Shown here piece by piece: positions 8,303-15,680 of a DNA stretch of 56,386 bases (positions are counted from its first letter, which is position 1; the number at the start of each line of letters is the position of its first letter). A program made the position numbers and the translations under genes. The DNA is from a virus. The notes under the pieces are model-generated. The model saw only the letters and a program-made list of their open reading frames with translations. It did not search any database and was not told the origin of the DNA. The stretch covers positions 1 to 56,386 of IMG/VR virus record IMGVR_UViG_3300025117_000077; one strand, given 5' to 3'.

Positions 8303-8662
8303 ATGGCTGAAGATAAAACCATTGAATCCATACCATGGAGATATTGCGAACTTAGGGCGGAGACTTGCGACAGAAAAATCTCCGACCTTGATAAATTATT
8401 GGTTCAAAGGGTGGACTCGGTTAAAACCGCTGTTGATATGGGGTTTACTTCAATGGAGAAAGCGTTGATCCTGGCAAGTAGACAGCAGGAAAAGCACGAT
8501 GCGGGAGTAAACGAATTTCAAAAAAGAATGGATAAATTAGAGGCGACCTTCGCCACAAAATCAGAAGTAGCAAAGGATCTTAAAGCCTCAAACCGAGTGC
8601 TTTTAATTGGGGCCGTGTTGATTGTAGTTTTAACGATTGTTTTGAACTATTTAAAATTATAA
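8303..8662 (+). CDS. Coiled-coil protein with C-terminal membrane anchor
   Basis: The 119-residue product has a long helical, heptad-rich region (residues 20-95, including MDKLEATFATKSEVAKDLK) and a C-terminal hydrophobic helix (residues 97-116). A tail-anchored coiled coil in a lysis region could regulate a holin or join inner and outer membranes. No lipobox or signal anchor at the N-terminus argues against a classic spanin. The function is unknown. Confidence 0.6.
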   Translation: MAEDKTIESIPWRYCELRAETCDRKISDLDKLLVQRVDSVKTAVDMGFTSMEKALILASRQQEKHDAGVNEFQKRMDKLEATFATKSEVAKDLKASNRVLLIGAVLIVVLTIVLNYLKL

Positions 8663-8700
8663 AAAAGATTGGCAAAATAAATTTTAGGGGGTTCCCGTGA

Positions 8701-9024
8701 ATGACAATCAATCTGGAATTATGGAGCATCGTCGGAACTGTAGTTGCTACTTTAGTTGGTAAGTGGGTTTGGGACAGGTGGTTATCAGACTCCAGCCGAA
8801 TTAGCCAAAAAACCTGTGAACTGATACGGGCGAAGTGCCAACAGGAAATGCTCGGTAAAATGGGGCTACAAGAAAACCGCCTGGATGACGGAGACTCACT
8901 TTTTAAGTCAACCAGACATTATCAAAGGGCTGTTATCTTAACCCTGTTGCATATTTGCAATAAAATGGGAATTGACTGTGATCAAATTACTAAGGTCATG
9001 GTGGAGCAGGACATATTGCAATGA
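8701..9024 (+). CDS. Small membrane-anchored protein of the lysis region
   Basis: The 107-residue product has an N-terminal hydrophobic helix (residues 6-22, LWSIVGTVVATLVGKWVW). A soluble domain follows with three cysteines and a predicted helix bundle. An upstream TTTTAGGGGG site at about 8682-8691 serves as ribosome binding site. Its stop overlaps the endolysin start (ATGA, 9021-9024), so it is probably translated with it. I do not recognise a family. An antiholin or an endolysin partner would fit. Confidence 0.6.
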   Translation: MTINLELWSIVGTVVATLVGKWVWDRWLSDSSRISQKTCELIRAKCQQEMLGKMGLQENRLDDGDSLFKSTRHYQRAVILTLLHICNKMGIDCDQITKVMVEQDILQ

Positions 9025-9434
9025 AATCCTCCTGGCCCAAAGCGATTGAGTTTGTCCTCCAGCATGAGGGGGGCTACTCGAATGATCCGGCAGATCCGGG
9101 TGGGGAAACCCATTGGGGTATCTCCAAGAGGGCATACCCAAAACTTGATATTAAAAACCTGACCCGCGAACAAGCCATTTCCATCTATTTTAACGACTAT
9201 TGGATTAAGTCAGGAGCCGATGAATTGTTTTACCCGATGGATATCATAGTCTTTGATTGCGCTGTCAATATGGGCCTCTCCAGGGCCAAGGTACTGCTTC
9301 AGGAGTCCTATGACTGGAAAGATTACCTTCTTAACCGGATAGCCCATTACAAGCGAATTGTGAAGCCCGAGACGGCTAAATTTTTCAAGGGATGGGTCAA
9401 CCGGGTACTTGACCTCTATATTTTGGTTAAATAG
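9021..9434 (+). CDS. GH108-type muramidase endolysin
   Basis: The 137-residue protein opens with the signature of glycosyl hydrolase family 108: FVLQHEGGYSNDPADPGGETHWGIS, where the glutamate of HEGGY (Glu16) is the expected catalytic residue. YFNDYWIKSGADEL and VFDCAVNMG follow at the family's usual places. It cleaves the glycan backbone of peptidoglycan. There is no signal peptide, so it needs a holin for access. It is shorter than the usual 160-180 residues and lacks the C-terminal peptidoglycan-binding part. Confidence 0.85.
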   Translation: MKSSWPKAIEFVLQHEGGYSNDPADPGGETHWGISKRAYPKLDIKNLTREQAISIYFNDYWIKSGADELFYPMDIIVFDCAVNMGLSRAKVLLQESYDWKDYLLNRIAHYKRIVKPETAKFFKGWVNRVLDLYILVK

Positions 9435-9446
9435 GAGACTTTATGG

Positions 9447-9608
9447 ATGATCCATCGACTCTTAGACTGGATGTTCGGCTTGAAATGTCCCTTCTGCAAG
9501 AAGCGCACAGTCCGGGACGTACCGGGGTGTCAGATCGCCCTCCAGGAGTGCCGGGAGTGTAATATGCTCTGGATCAAGGCGCACTATGATAGGTATCGGG
9601 GGCGGTAA
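9447..9608 (+). CDS. Small zinc-ribbon protein
   Basis: The 53-residue frame starts at 9447, about 9 bp after an AGGAG site in the end of the endolysin region. It holds two CxxC pairs, KCPFCKK and ECREC, with a further cysteine between, as in a zinc ribbon. An alternative frame from 9443 gives only 39 residues without motifs. The function is unknown; such ribbons are common in phage early genes. Confidence 0.6.
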   Translation: MIHRLLDWMFGLKCPFCKKRTVRDVPGCQIALQECRECNMLWIKAHYDRYRGR

Positions 9609-9617
9609 GGGGAATAC

Positions 9618-9836
9618 ATGGCCTGGACCTGCACCATCGAGCGAGTAGATAACGGCTATAAAATTAAGTACGAAGGCGAGAACGGTCCTTCCTGGCACGT
9701 TATTCAGGAGGATGAAGTGGACGGCCTCAAGGACCACGAGGAATTATTATTTTGGCTTATGGATTATTTTAATTTCGGCGGCTCAAAACATGACCCGGAG
9801 AGACTACGGATCAAGCGGGAGCAATCAGATGGATAA
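9618..9836 (+). CDS. Small conserved-type phage protein, unknown function
   Basis: The 72-residue product is soluble, with a beta-strand start (WTCTIERVDNGYKIKYE) and a helical acidic second half. A TAAGGGG site precedes the start. It overlaps the next gene by 8 bp. No family recognised. Confidence 0.6.
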   Translation: MAWTCTIERVDNGYKIKYEGENGPSWHVIQEDEVDGLKDHEELLFWLMDYFNFGGSKHDPERLRIKREQSDG

Positions 9837-10116
9837 AATACGCATCCTGGGGCACGACTATTGCCTCACATTTGACCCATTGCTCGACAAAACACGGGGA
9901 TCAAACGGGGAGTGCTGCTCTAATATTTGCCGCATTAATATCGACTCCCACTCCGCACCATCCCGGCAAAAATGGACTGTCATCCATGAGATTATCGAGG
10001 GCATTAACTACGAGTTAGAGCTAAAACTGGAGCATCAACAGATTACAGCCCTGGGAGCGTCCTTCTTTCAGGTCTTTGCCGATAACCCAAAATTGCTGGA
10101 GTATCTAAAGCAATGA
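9829..10116 (+). CDS. Zincin-like phage protein (HExxE motif)
   Basis: The start at 9829 is chosen because it overlaps the preceding gene by 8 bp, and the upstream in-frame extension would lie wholly inside that gene. The 95-residue product contains WTVIHEIIEGINYELEL followed by a second histidine in LEHQQITALG, which resembles the metal site of minimal zincins. A similar small protein is common in phages, with no proven substrate. It overlaps the next gene at ATGA (10113-10116). Confidence 0.6.
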   Translation: MDKIRILGHDYCLTFDPLLDKTRGSNGECCSNICRINIDSHSAPSRQKWTVIHEIIEGINYELELKLEHQQITALGASFFQVFADNPKLLEYLKQ

Positions 10117-10373
10117 GCGTTCCAGGACCAAGAAAAAATTTGTACCGGCTTTGGTCAGAACAAGAGGAAAAAGTTTTAAGAAAAATGGTTGAAGCCGGGT
10201 GTACCGTCTATGAGATCCAGTCTGCCCTGCCCATGCGCTCAATATCGTCTATCCGTCAAAAAACCGATTTCATGAACATGAATTTCAGGTACGATAACGA
10301 GATTGACATGGATGCTTTTAACTCACTTATGGGAGGAAAAATTAGAGGATGGAAGCCTCTGGATGCCGTATAA
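10113..10373 (+). CDS. Small HTH (Myb/SANT-like) protein
   Basis: The 86-residue product has a tryptophan near the start of the helical domain (LYRLWSEQEEKVLRKMVEAG), then VYEIQSALPMRSISSIRQKTDFM. Together these form a SANT/Myb-like three-helix layout of the kind used by small DNA-binding or terminase-small-subunit-like proteins. Its 3' end overlaps the phosphoesterase gene by 25 bp. The target is unknown. Confidence 0.55.
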   Translation: MSVPGPRKNLYRLWSEQEEKVLRKMVEAGCTVYEIQSALPMRSISSIRQKTDFMNMNFRYDNEIDMDAFNSLMGGKIRGWKPLDAV

Positions 10374-11239
10374 TCAGATACGGTAAAAAAGACGCCGAGT
10401 TTTCGATTTACGATATTGCCGATATTCACGCATTAAACCGGGGGATCTCCAAGGCTCATCTTTATCGTGACGTTCAGCGGATCAAAAAAGACCCCTACGC
10501 TCTCTGGTTTGAAGGCGGTGATTACGGGGATTGGATTTATCCCGGCGATCCCCGCTTCGATCCCCAAGCCTTTGACCCCGAAGTCAGAGTTGTCGATTTA
10601 GCCTACCTTGGCAGTTTAATAGCCGATTTCATCATTGATACTTTTACCCCCATTAAGTCTAAATGTGTAGGTTTTCTTATCGGCAACCACTCCATTACGG
10701 CGATCACCAGGAAAGATCAAGCCTGGGTGCATGATTTTATCTGTAAAAAATTAGGCGTTCCAGACATGAGGTTTTCAGGTTTTACGGACCTGTATTTTAT
10801 TTGGGAAGAAGGACGACCCTCAGTCCTTATGGAAGTATCGCAAAAACCGCCTAAGCATTTTACCGCCCGGTTAAGGTGCTTCCTTCATCATGGCATGGGT
10901 GCGGCTAATACGGCAGGAGGGAAAATCAATAAACTCAAGGCCCTGGTCGATATGGTGGACGCTGACCTTGTGATGATGGGCCATGTCCATGAACAATTTG
11001 CCAAAGCCTTTTTAAGATTGTCTCCGAATGAGAACTGTACGGAAATAGGGCAAAAGGTAACAATGGGCCTTATTACCGGATCGTATTTAAGGACCTACGC
11101 TCCTGGCTTTACCGGGTATGGTGAAATCAAGGGCTATTCACCAACCACCCTGGGGGCTACCAGGGCAAGGTATAAACCTGGAGAACTGAGTTTAACCGTT
11201 GAGAACAGAGCCGACGGAGTAGGTTTGAGGGGGATATAG
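10349..11239 (+). CDS. Calcineurin-like metallophosphoesterase
   Basis: The 296-residue protein carries all the metal-binding blocks of the calcineurin-like fold in order: DIH (Asp25, His27), GGDYGDW, GNHS, CFLHHG, and GHVH. It therefore hydrolyses phosphoesters with a two-metal centre. In phages such enzymes are often nucleases, phosphatases or end-processing enzymes; which one here cannot be told. It overlaps the upstream HTH gene by 25 bp, so the two may work together. Confidence 0.8.
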   Translation: MEASGCRIIRYGKKDAEFSIYDIADIHALNRGISKAHLYRDVQRIKKDPYALWFEGGDYGDWIYPGDPRFDPQAFDPEVRVVDLAYLGSLIADFIIDTFTPIKSKCVGFLIGNHSITAITRKDQAWVHDFICKKLGVPDMRFSGFTDLYFIWEEGRPSVLMEVSQKPPKHFTARLRCFLHHGMGAANTAGGKINKLKALVDMVDADLVMMGHVHEQFAKAFLRLSPNENCTEIGQKVTMGLITGSYLRTYAPGFTGYGEIKGYSPTTLGATRARYKPGELSLTVENRADGVGLRGI

Positions 11240-11302
11240 CCAACGTAAATGTTCTCTTAAACCATTGGAGAGAAATACTATACAACGGAGGACGGAGGTT
11301 TC

Positions 11303-11563
11303 TTGAATAAGAATTATGAGGAAATTGGGAAAGAGATAGGGAAACTGGTAGCCGAGAAACAGATTGCCTATGGTGATTCCTTCGGGAAGGCCGGGGAGGT
11401 GCTAAAGATACTTTACCCGTCTGGTGTATCATTAGAGCAGTATGACGATATGTTAAGTATCATTAGGATAATTGATAAGATTTTCCGAATAGCGAATGCA
11501 AGGGATGCCTTTGGCGAGAATCCCTATCGGGACATTGCCGGTTATGGAATATTAAAGTCATAA
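11303..11563 (+). CDS. Small all-helical phage protein (MazG/DUF1599-like pattern), TTG start
   Basis: The 86-residue product starts at a TTG after GGAGG (11288-11300). It reads IAYGDSFGKAGEVLKILYPSG, then LSIIRIIDKIFRIANARDAF, then NPYRDIAGYGILKS. That is close to a pattern common in phage proteins of the nucleotide-modification-associated or MazG-like all-alpha type. The role is unknown. It is rightward and separated from the lipoprotein gene by 45 bp. Confidence 0.6.
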   Translation: MNKNYEEIGKEIGKLVAEKQIAYGDSFGKAGEVLKILYPSGVSLEQYDDMLSIIRIIDKIFRIANARDAFGENPYRDIAGYGILKS

Positions 11564-11608
11564 AGTCAGTAAGTATCAAATGATACTTTTACCTACAAAA
11601 GTAAAATT

Positions 11609-12007
11609 ATGACCAGAATATTATCAATCTTAATCATCCTCCTAACCTCCTGCGCCCACCCAACTTTATTCCAGTCCAACACCTGCGCCATAGATGCCGT
11701 GGTCAACCATCAGCAAGTACGTCTGCAAAGCGCCGACATATGGTGCGAGATTATGCAGGTATCTTGGGAAGAATGGGGCGATAGTTACTCTCACCATTTC
11801 CTTGTCTGGGAGCATCCACGGACCGGCACTCTCTGGGTGTCCGACCAGTACGGGTCGAGTGACACTCATTTGCTCCGAGGGGATGTCACCAACTGGTCAG
11901 GGGTGGCCTTCGTGGGGCTTATGGCTCGGGGTAGAGTTGTCCGGGCCCCTGTTTTAGCTCGGCTTCTTGACCATTTCGGTGATACCGCCGATAAGGTCAG
12001 GCGGTGA
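11609..12007 (+). CDS. Lipoprotein with possible papain/transglutaminase-like fold
   Basis: The 132-residue product has a lipobox (LLTSC, Cys15) after a short hydrophobic start. The mature part contains NTCAIDAVVNHQ, HHFLVWEHP and VSDQYGSS. That order of a cysteine, histidine and aspartate resembles the catalytic order of papain- or transglutaminase-like peptidases. I give this as a pattern, not an assignment. The gene converges on the leftward block and overlaps its last gene by 11 bp. An envelope role at the end of infection is possible. Confidence 0.6.
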   Translation: MTRILSILIILLTSCAHPTLFQSNTCAIDAVVNHQQVRLQSADIWCEIMQVSWEEWGDSYSHHFLVWEHPRTGTLWVSDQYGSSDTHLLRGDVTNWSGVAFVGLMARGRVVRAPVLARLLDHFGDTADKVRR

Positions 12008-12182
12008 GGGTTTCTAATCTTTCCTGCATTGCACTATGAGCAGTAACTAGTGTCCAAAGATTTAAATCTTCATCGGTTATATTTTCAATCCCTGTATCGC
12101 TCAATTTTTTTAGTGCGACCCATAATTCCCGAATCGAAATATCAACCTTTTGTCTTGGAGATATTCCCTTAAACTCTATCAT
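11997..12182 (-). CDS. Small helical protein, last gene of the first leftward block
   Basis: The start at 12182 overlaps the upstream stop as ATGA and gives 61 residues, a better choice than an ATG 11 codons further up. The product is a soluble, mixed-charge helical peptide (ISIRELWVALKKLSDTGIENI, then AHSAMQERLETL). No family recognised. It runs into the convergent gene at 11609-12007. Confidence 0.6.
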   Translation of the reverse strand: MIEFKGISPRQKVDISIRELWVALKKLSDTGIENITDEDLNLWTLVTAHSAMQERLETLTA

Positions 12183-12553
12183 CCTTCCCCCTTCCATCCC
12201 AAAAATTTGGCCCATTCCTCGATGAACTTGGGGCCGATTAGGTCAATATTTATAAACCACACATTTCTTAACCAATTCGGCTTCCCTTCTTCCGGTTCTT
12301 TCTTTCCGTAGTAGGCAATGAACTTTGAGAACCCCTCGCTCCCCATAGCCTTTCTCCAAACTACCATCCAGGTGGAGTCGGTTAGGTAGTTTAGTTTTTC
12401 ATTCTCTTCCCGTATGTGAATAAATAAATTTACTTGGGACGCAAAGGATGCTCGACATTTGCAAAAATAGGCCCCAAATCCATCATGATCAAACTTATGC
12501 CACTCACCCAGCCACTCTGCTATGAACTTGTTGATGCTTTCTTCTTTGGTCAT
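12179..12553 (-). CDS. Unknown phage protein (124 residues)
   Basis: The start at 12553 follows a GGGAGGGGGGAG site, in preference to an ATG 11 codons upstream inside the neighbouring gene. The product begins MTKEESINKFIAEWLGEWHKF, contains a YFCKC pair and NWLRNVWFINIDLIG, and is rich in aromatic residues. Similar starts with KF-[IV]-A-x-W-x-G occur in small phage proteins of unknown function. It overlaps the next gene by 4 bp. Confidence 0.6.
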   Translation of the reverse strand: MTKEESINKFIAEWLGEWHKFDHDGFGAYFCKCRASFASQVNLFIHIREENEKLNYLTDSTWMVVWRKAMGSEGFSKFIAYYGKKEPEEGKPNWLRNVWFINIDLIGPKFIEEWAKFLGWKGEG

Positions 12554-12566
12554 TCTCCCCCCTCCC

Positions 12567-12827
12567 TTAATACTTGACAGGAACAAGTTCCCACTTCCAA
12601 TCTTTTTTGGGAAATCTTTCTAAAAATTTTTCTTCTGGACCCCACCAGCATTCACACCCCCACACCGTTTCCCCATTATCTAAATCAATCCGAGGATTTT
12701 CTTGCCCAAAGTTAAATCCTCCGACCGTTGGCGGTAATTTGAAATCACCGGCATAAACACCATGACCATAATATTTTATTACCCCATTTTTTGCGGACAT
12801 AATAGCAATTACCCTTTTCTTATCCAT
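12567..12827 (-). CDS. Unknown phage protein (86 residues)
   Basis: The 86-residue product is soluble, with glycine/proline-rich turns and aromatic clusters (VWGCECWWGPEEKF, KDWKWELVPVKY). A GGGGGAG site precedes the start. It is one of five small leftward genes probably read from the promoter at 13397-13424. No function recognised. Confidence 0.6.
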   Translation of the reverse strand: MDKKRVIAIMSAKNGVIKYYGHGVYAGDFKLPPTVGGFNFGQENPRIDLDNGETVWGCECWWGPEEKFLERFPKKDWKWELVPVKY

Positions 12828-12884
12828 TCTCCCCCTTCCCGCACGGTTTAATCCCGCTTTTTACTCCCGGTTTGTGTCATAATT

Positions 12885-13061
12885 TCATGTATTTTTAATC
12901 ACCACGGTTTTATTTGTTTTAAAGGGATCATAAATGATATAGACGAACCCACCCTTTCTAAAAACCTCTTTCCAGTTAGGATATAATTCTGGAAGGCCAT
13001 CTGAATTTTTATCATATTCCTTTTCCGGTATCTTCTCACATCTCCAGGCTTTTACGTCCAT
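12885..13061 (-). CDS. Unknown small phage protein (58 residues)
   Basis: The start at 13061 is chosen because AGGAAAGGG lies just upstream and the longer frame would run deep into the neighbour. It overlaps the preceding gene by 26 bp. The product starts MDVKAWRCEKIPEKEYDKN and ends in a beta-strand motif GGFVYIIYDPFKTNKTVVIKN. No family recognised. Confidence 0.55.
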   Translation of the reverse strand: MDVKAWRCEKIPEKEYDKNSDGLPELYPNWKEVFRKGGFVYIIYDPFKTNKTVVIKNT

Positions 13062-13299
13062 CACCCTTCCTTTCCTTGTCAAACTGTTGTACGTCCAGGG
13101 TTTTAACCACAAGAAAACGATCCCCCTCTTTTTGGGTAACAACTTTCATACCCCCTATCCGGGCCAATCCTGCTATAGCAACCCTGTCAGCATGAGTTGA
13201 AACAAAAAAATAATCTCCTATTTTTAAGTCTCTCAGAAATTGGGTCATTCCCCATCTCTTTTTTGATTTTAGTGGGGTATCAATAAAAAATCTTTCCAT
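13036..13299 (-). CDS. Unknown phage protein, first gene of the leftward block
   Basis: The 87-residue product starts after GGGGGAGAGTGAG, about 98 bp downstream of the leftward promoter's -10. It contains LRDLKIGDYFFVSTHADRVAI and ends with a lysine-rich tail. The pattern KIGDYFFVSTH resembles short beta-barrel modules, but I have no name for it. Confidence 0.6.
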   Translation of the reverse strand: MERFFIDTPLKSKKRWGMTQFLRDLKIGDYFFVSTHADRVAIAGLARIGGMKVVTQKEGDRFLVVKTLDVQQFDKERKGDGRKSLEM

Positions 13300-13519
13300 C
13301 TCACTCTCCCCCTTTCCCCTCCAGCATCCCCCTCAAGTCCTCAACCGAGGCATCGGCGTATCTCCTGGCTGTGGCCGGGGAGTTTATTTTCTGGGTAGTA
13401 TATCATTATCAAAATGGGTGTCAAGATATTTTTTTACTTTGGACAAAAGATTTTTTACTTTTTCTCTTGACAATGGGGTTTGACTATGATAAATCTACTT
13501 TTAAATGGAGGTAAAAAGT
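13300..13519. promoter_or_regulatory. Divergent control region between leftward and rightward early genes
   Basis: This 220-bp gap separates the leftward block from the rightward early genes. Besides the promoter at 13397-13424 it holds TTGACA on the plus strand at 13467-13472, with only weak -10 candidates downstream, so a rightward promoter is possible but uncertain. The minus strand at about 13400-13310 keeps an open frame that ends ARRYADASVEDLRGMLEGKGGE but has no usable start, which may be the remnant of a gene cut by rearrangement. Confidence 0.45.
13397..13424 (-). promoter_or_regulatory. Sigma70-type promoter for the leftward block
   Basis: On the minus strand, TTGACA (13424-13419) is followed after 16 bp by TATACT (13402-13397). 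This is a near-consensus promoter that reads toward the five genes at 13299-11997. The transcript would start near 13390. Consensus match only; no experimental support. Confidence 0.7.
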
Positions 13520-13717
13520 ATGGGAAAGAAAAAACATAGACAACCTAAACTACGGAAAAGATGGGAAAAAAGGGACTTTACCAACCTTAAAGAAGATGGT
13601 CCTCCTATTCAAATAGATTTTGCCGGGGCAAAAGCTGCTTATGCCTGGGGTAAAAAGAATGGCGTCCAGGTTCATACGGAAAAAGAAGAGGATCATTACT
13701 TGGTTTGGAGGTTGTAG
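13520..13717 (+). CDS. Small basic protein, first rightward early gene
   Basis: The start at 13520 has a GGAGG site 8 bp upstream (13507-13511). The 65-residue product has a basic N-terminus (MGKKKHRQPKLRKRWEKRDF) and then IDFAGAKAAYAWGKKNGVQVHT, a pattern like a small nucleic-acid-binding or regulatory domain. It may act as an early DNA/RNA-binding protein, which is inference. The next gene starts at its stop. Confidence 0.6.
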   Translation: MGKKKHRQPKLRKRWEKRDFTNLKEDGPPIQIDFAGAKAAYAWGKKNGVQVHTEKEEDHYLVWRL

Positions 13718-14025
13718 TGAAAATTGTCACCGTCTATGTGGTTTATGGGAAACATTGGGGGAAAAAGTGGCAAGTAAAGATAGGCGCAACAGAGGATTTA
13801 AAGGGAAGACTTTATTCACTATTCCAAAACGATAAATATAAATTAATTCATGCAATACAAGCGCCGCCATTTTTAGAAAGAATACTCCATAAAGTAGCTA
13901 AGCCATTTAATGTAGGCGGGCATAATAATGAATGGTTCAGGGTTGATTGTTTACCTAAAGTTAAAGAAATTGTAGATATTTATGAAAAATATAAAAACAG
14001 AGACCAGCGAGGTAGAAAAATCTAA
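13717..14025 (+). CDS. GIY-YIG/T5orf172-type protein (possible homing nuclease)
   Basis: The 102-residue product starts at GTG 13717, overlapping the previous TAG. It shows the order seen in T5orf172/MUG113 domains of the GIY-YIG superfamily: VTVYVVYGKHWGKK, WQVKIGATEDLKGRLYSL, ERILHKVAKPF, NNEWFRVD. Such domains are nicking or homing-type nucleases in phages. Whether this one is active is not known. A second member lies at 23919. Confidence 0.65.
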   Translation: MKIVTVYVVYGKHWGKKWQVKIGATEDLKGRLYSLFQNDKYKLIHAIQAPPFLERILHKVAKPFNVGGHNNEWFRVDCLPKVKEIVDIYEKYKNRDQRGRKI

Positions 14026-14147
14026 TGGTCGAAACCTACGAATTCATAATCAAGATGCAAGTCACCGACTACGACCTCCAAGAAGAGCTTGAGGCCATCA
14101 TCGAGGAGTTGGACCGGCTGTCGACTGAAGAGGCGATATTGGAATGA
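14025..14147 (+). CDS. Small acidic helical peptide (40 residues)
   Basis: The 40-residue frame is coupled on both sides: its A is shared with the preceding TAA, and its TGA overlaps the next ATG (14144-14147). The sequence is a glutamate-rich helix (LQEELEAIIEELDRLSTEEA). The function is unknown; a partner for the methyltransferase is possible from position only. Confidence 0.5.
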   Translation: MVETYEFIIKMQVTDYDLQEELEAIIEELDRLSTEEAILE

Positions 14148-14776
14148 TTAACCTATTTCAAGGCGACTGCATGATCGGCATGAAAGAGTTTCCTGACAAG
14201 TTCTTCGATCTTGCCATTGTTGATCCGCCTTATGGGGTTAAGAGGGATAAGGGCTTTGAGGGCTTTGGCCCTCCCATTGCCCGAACTCAATATCATGGCG
14301 AATGGGATGATAAACGGCCGGATGGTAATTATTTTAAAGAACTTATTAGGGTCTCTAATAATTCAATTATTTTTGGTGGAAATTTCTTTGCCGATCTCTT
14401 GCCCTGTGGAAACCATTGGGTATTTTGGGACAAAATGAACACCATGCCAACCTTTGGAGATGGTGAATTAATCTATACAACCATAAAGAGAAATTCGGTC
14501 AAAAAGAAAATCTTGGAATGGAACGGTCTTTTAGGCAAAGAAAAAGAACCCCGTATCCACCCCACCCAAAAGCCCGTAGCCCTCTACAAATGGCTCCTGA
14601 AGAACTACGCAAATCCGGGGGATAAGATACTTGATACACACTTTGGGAGCCTCTCAATAGGCATAGCGTGTCATGACATGGGGTTTGACCTTTGGGCTTA
14701 CGAACTGGACCCCGAATACTTTCAGGCCGGGAATGAACGCCTTGAACGGCATCAACGGCAGATGATGTTGTTTTAG
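14144..14776 (+). CDS. DNA adenine/cytosine (N6/N4) methyltransferase
   Basis: The 210-residue enzyme has the DPPY catalytic motif (VDPPYGV, Asp27-Tyr30), and a C-terminal half with HPTQKPVALYKWLL and DTHFGSLSIG, the SAM-binding motif in the order of beta-class amino-methyltransferases. It transfers a methyl group to an exocyclic amine of A or C in DNA, often to protect phage DNA from restriction. It is short for the class and has no obvious target-recognition domain. No restriction endonuclease lies beside it, so it looks like an orphan methylase. Confidence 0.85.
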   Translation: MINLFQGDCMIGMKEFPDKFFDLAIVDPPYGVKRDKGFEGFGPPIARTQYHGEWDDKRPDGNYFKELIRVSNNSIIFGGNFFADLLPCGNHWVFWDKMNTMPTFGDGELIYTTIKRNSVKKKILEWNGLLGKEKEPRIHPTQKPVALYKWLLKNYANPGDKILDTHFGSLSIGIACHDMGFDLWAYELDPEYFQAGNERLERHQRQMMLF

Positions 14777-14831
14777 CACTTAACCTCTAACCAGGGCAGG
14801 GTGTTGGCTGGCGCTGCAACCTGCACACCGA

Positions 14832-14849
14832 GCCGGGCGGTTACCCGGC
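14832..14849 (+). promoter_or_regulatory. Hairpin in the 86-bp gap before 14863
   Basis: GCCGGG at 14832-14837 pairs perfectly with CCCGGC at 14844-14849 around a 6-base loop, just before the AAAGGGGAA site of the next gene. No T-run follows, so it is not an intrinsic terminator. It may affect translation or RNA stability. The rest of the gap (14777-14862) holds nothing else I recognise. Confidence 0.4.
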
Positions 14850-14862
14850 AGAAAGGGGAATT

Positions 14863-14994
14863 ATGCCCAACACATACTGGCTAATCTTAGGAATGGGGGT
14901 GGCCCTGATTCTCTTCGTGGTCGGGTACATGGCTTGGGATAGGTGGGACTATAAGCGCAGACAGGCCGAATGGCTTAAGGAGCATGGGTTATGA
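14863..14994 (+). CDS. Small single-pass membrane protein (43 residues)
   Basis: A hydrophobic helix covers residues 5-24 (LILGMGVALILFVVGYMA), followed by a basic tail with DRWDYKRRQAEWLKEHG. The start at 14863 has AAAGGGG upstream. It overlaps the next gene by 4 bp. No known family. Confidence 0.6.
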   Translation: MPNTYWLILGMGVALILFVVGYMAWDRWDYKRRQAEWLKEHGL

Positions 14995-15161
14995 AGGTAA
15001 ATGTCTTGCGTAATATGGGAACAATACGGTTTTTCAATTGGGCTATTTCTGGCCGATATAATTTAAATCAAAAACTTTGGAAACAAAAATGGGTTGTTAG
15101 GCTATTTGGCCCAGGTAGGCATCTGTTGTTTTACACAAAATATGACAATAGAAAGGACTAA
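14991..15161 (+). CDS. Small basic protein (56 residues)
   Basis: The ATGA overlap (14991-14994) couples it to the upstream gene. The product is basic and aromatic-rich (GTIRFFNWAISGRYN, WKQKWVVRLFGPGRHLLFYT). Nothing else can be said. Confidence 0.5.
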   Translation: MKVNVLRNMGTIRFFNWAISGRYNLNQKLWKQKWVVRLFGPGRHLLFYTKYDNRKD

Positions 15162-15164
15162 CCC

Positions 15165-15680
15165 ATGATCTGCCCAACCCTGCACACCCGGACGCTGACA
15201 ATCCCCTGCCTGACCAGGAGGGTAGACGAGAGGTTTCCGACCTGTTCCCGATGTATCCAGGGACTAGCGCTCCATGAGGCTATTTGCTGGATTAATGGCG
15301 ATACCATCACGCCGATTATGATTAAAGGCTATCCGAAGAAAAGAACGTGGGGGAGAGCGTCGTCATGCCCTGAATGCGGAGCCGGAGTAAAAGAGAAATA
15401 CTGCGGCCTTGTCATCTTTGATTGCGAGCATGGGGCTGAAAGGCGGGAAAAAATTAAGCAAATGAAGTGCGAAGCAAATGCGAAAATGAGGCGGGTGCAA
15501 GGGATTAAGGCCAAGGCTGAAACTTGGAGTAAAGTGCTGACCGAGAAAGTATGTTCTGACTGCGGTCTTCCGAAAAAAATCGGAGAATATTACCGTCCTA
15601 ACCGGCCATATTGTCGGGTATGCGATAACAAGCGGCGGGGATTAAGGGACAAGAAAGCGAGGGCTAAAGATGCGAGCTAA
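15165..15680 (+). CDS. Multi-zinc-ribbon protein
   Basis: The 171-residue product contains four cysteine pairs or ribbons: IPCLTRR with PTCSRC, SSCPECGAGVKEKYC, EKVCSDCG, and YCRVCDNKRRG. The last part (SDCGLPKKIGEYYRPNRPYCRVCDNKRRGLRD) resembles the zinc ribbon that precedes nuclease domains in some phage proteins. No HNH motif follows, so it may be a DNA-binding remnant or adaptor. It overlaps the next gene by 11 bp. Confidence 0.6.
   Translation: MICPTLHTRTLTIPCLTRRVDERFPTCSRCIQGLALHEAICWINGDTITPIMIKGYPKKRTWGRASSCPECGAGVKEKYCGLVIFDCEHGAERREKIKQMKCEANAKMRRVQGIKAKAETWSKVLTEKVCSDCGLPKKIGEYYRPNRPYCRVCDNKRRGLRDKKARAKDAS

Noticed and set aside
14777-14862. tRNA-like element in the gap
   Set aside because: Only the 6-bp hairpin pairs well. 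No T-loop or anticodon arm can be drawn. I found no tRNA, rRNA or CRISPR array in the window.
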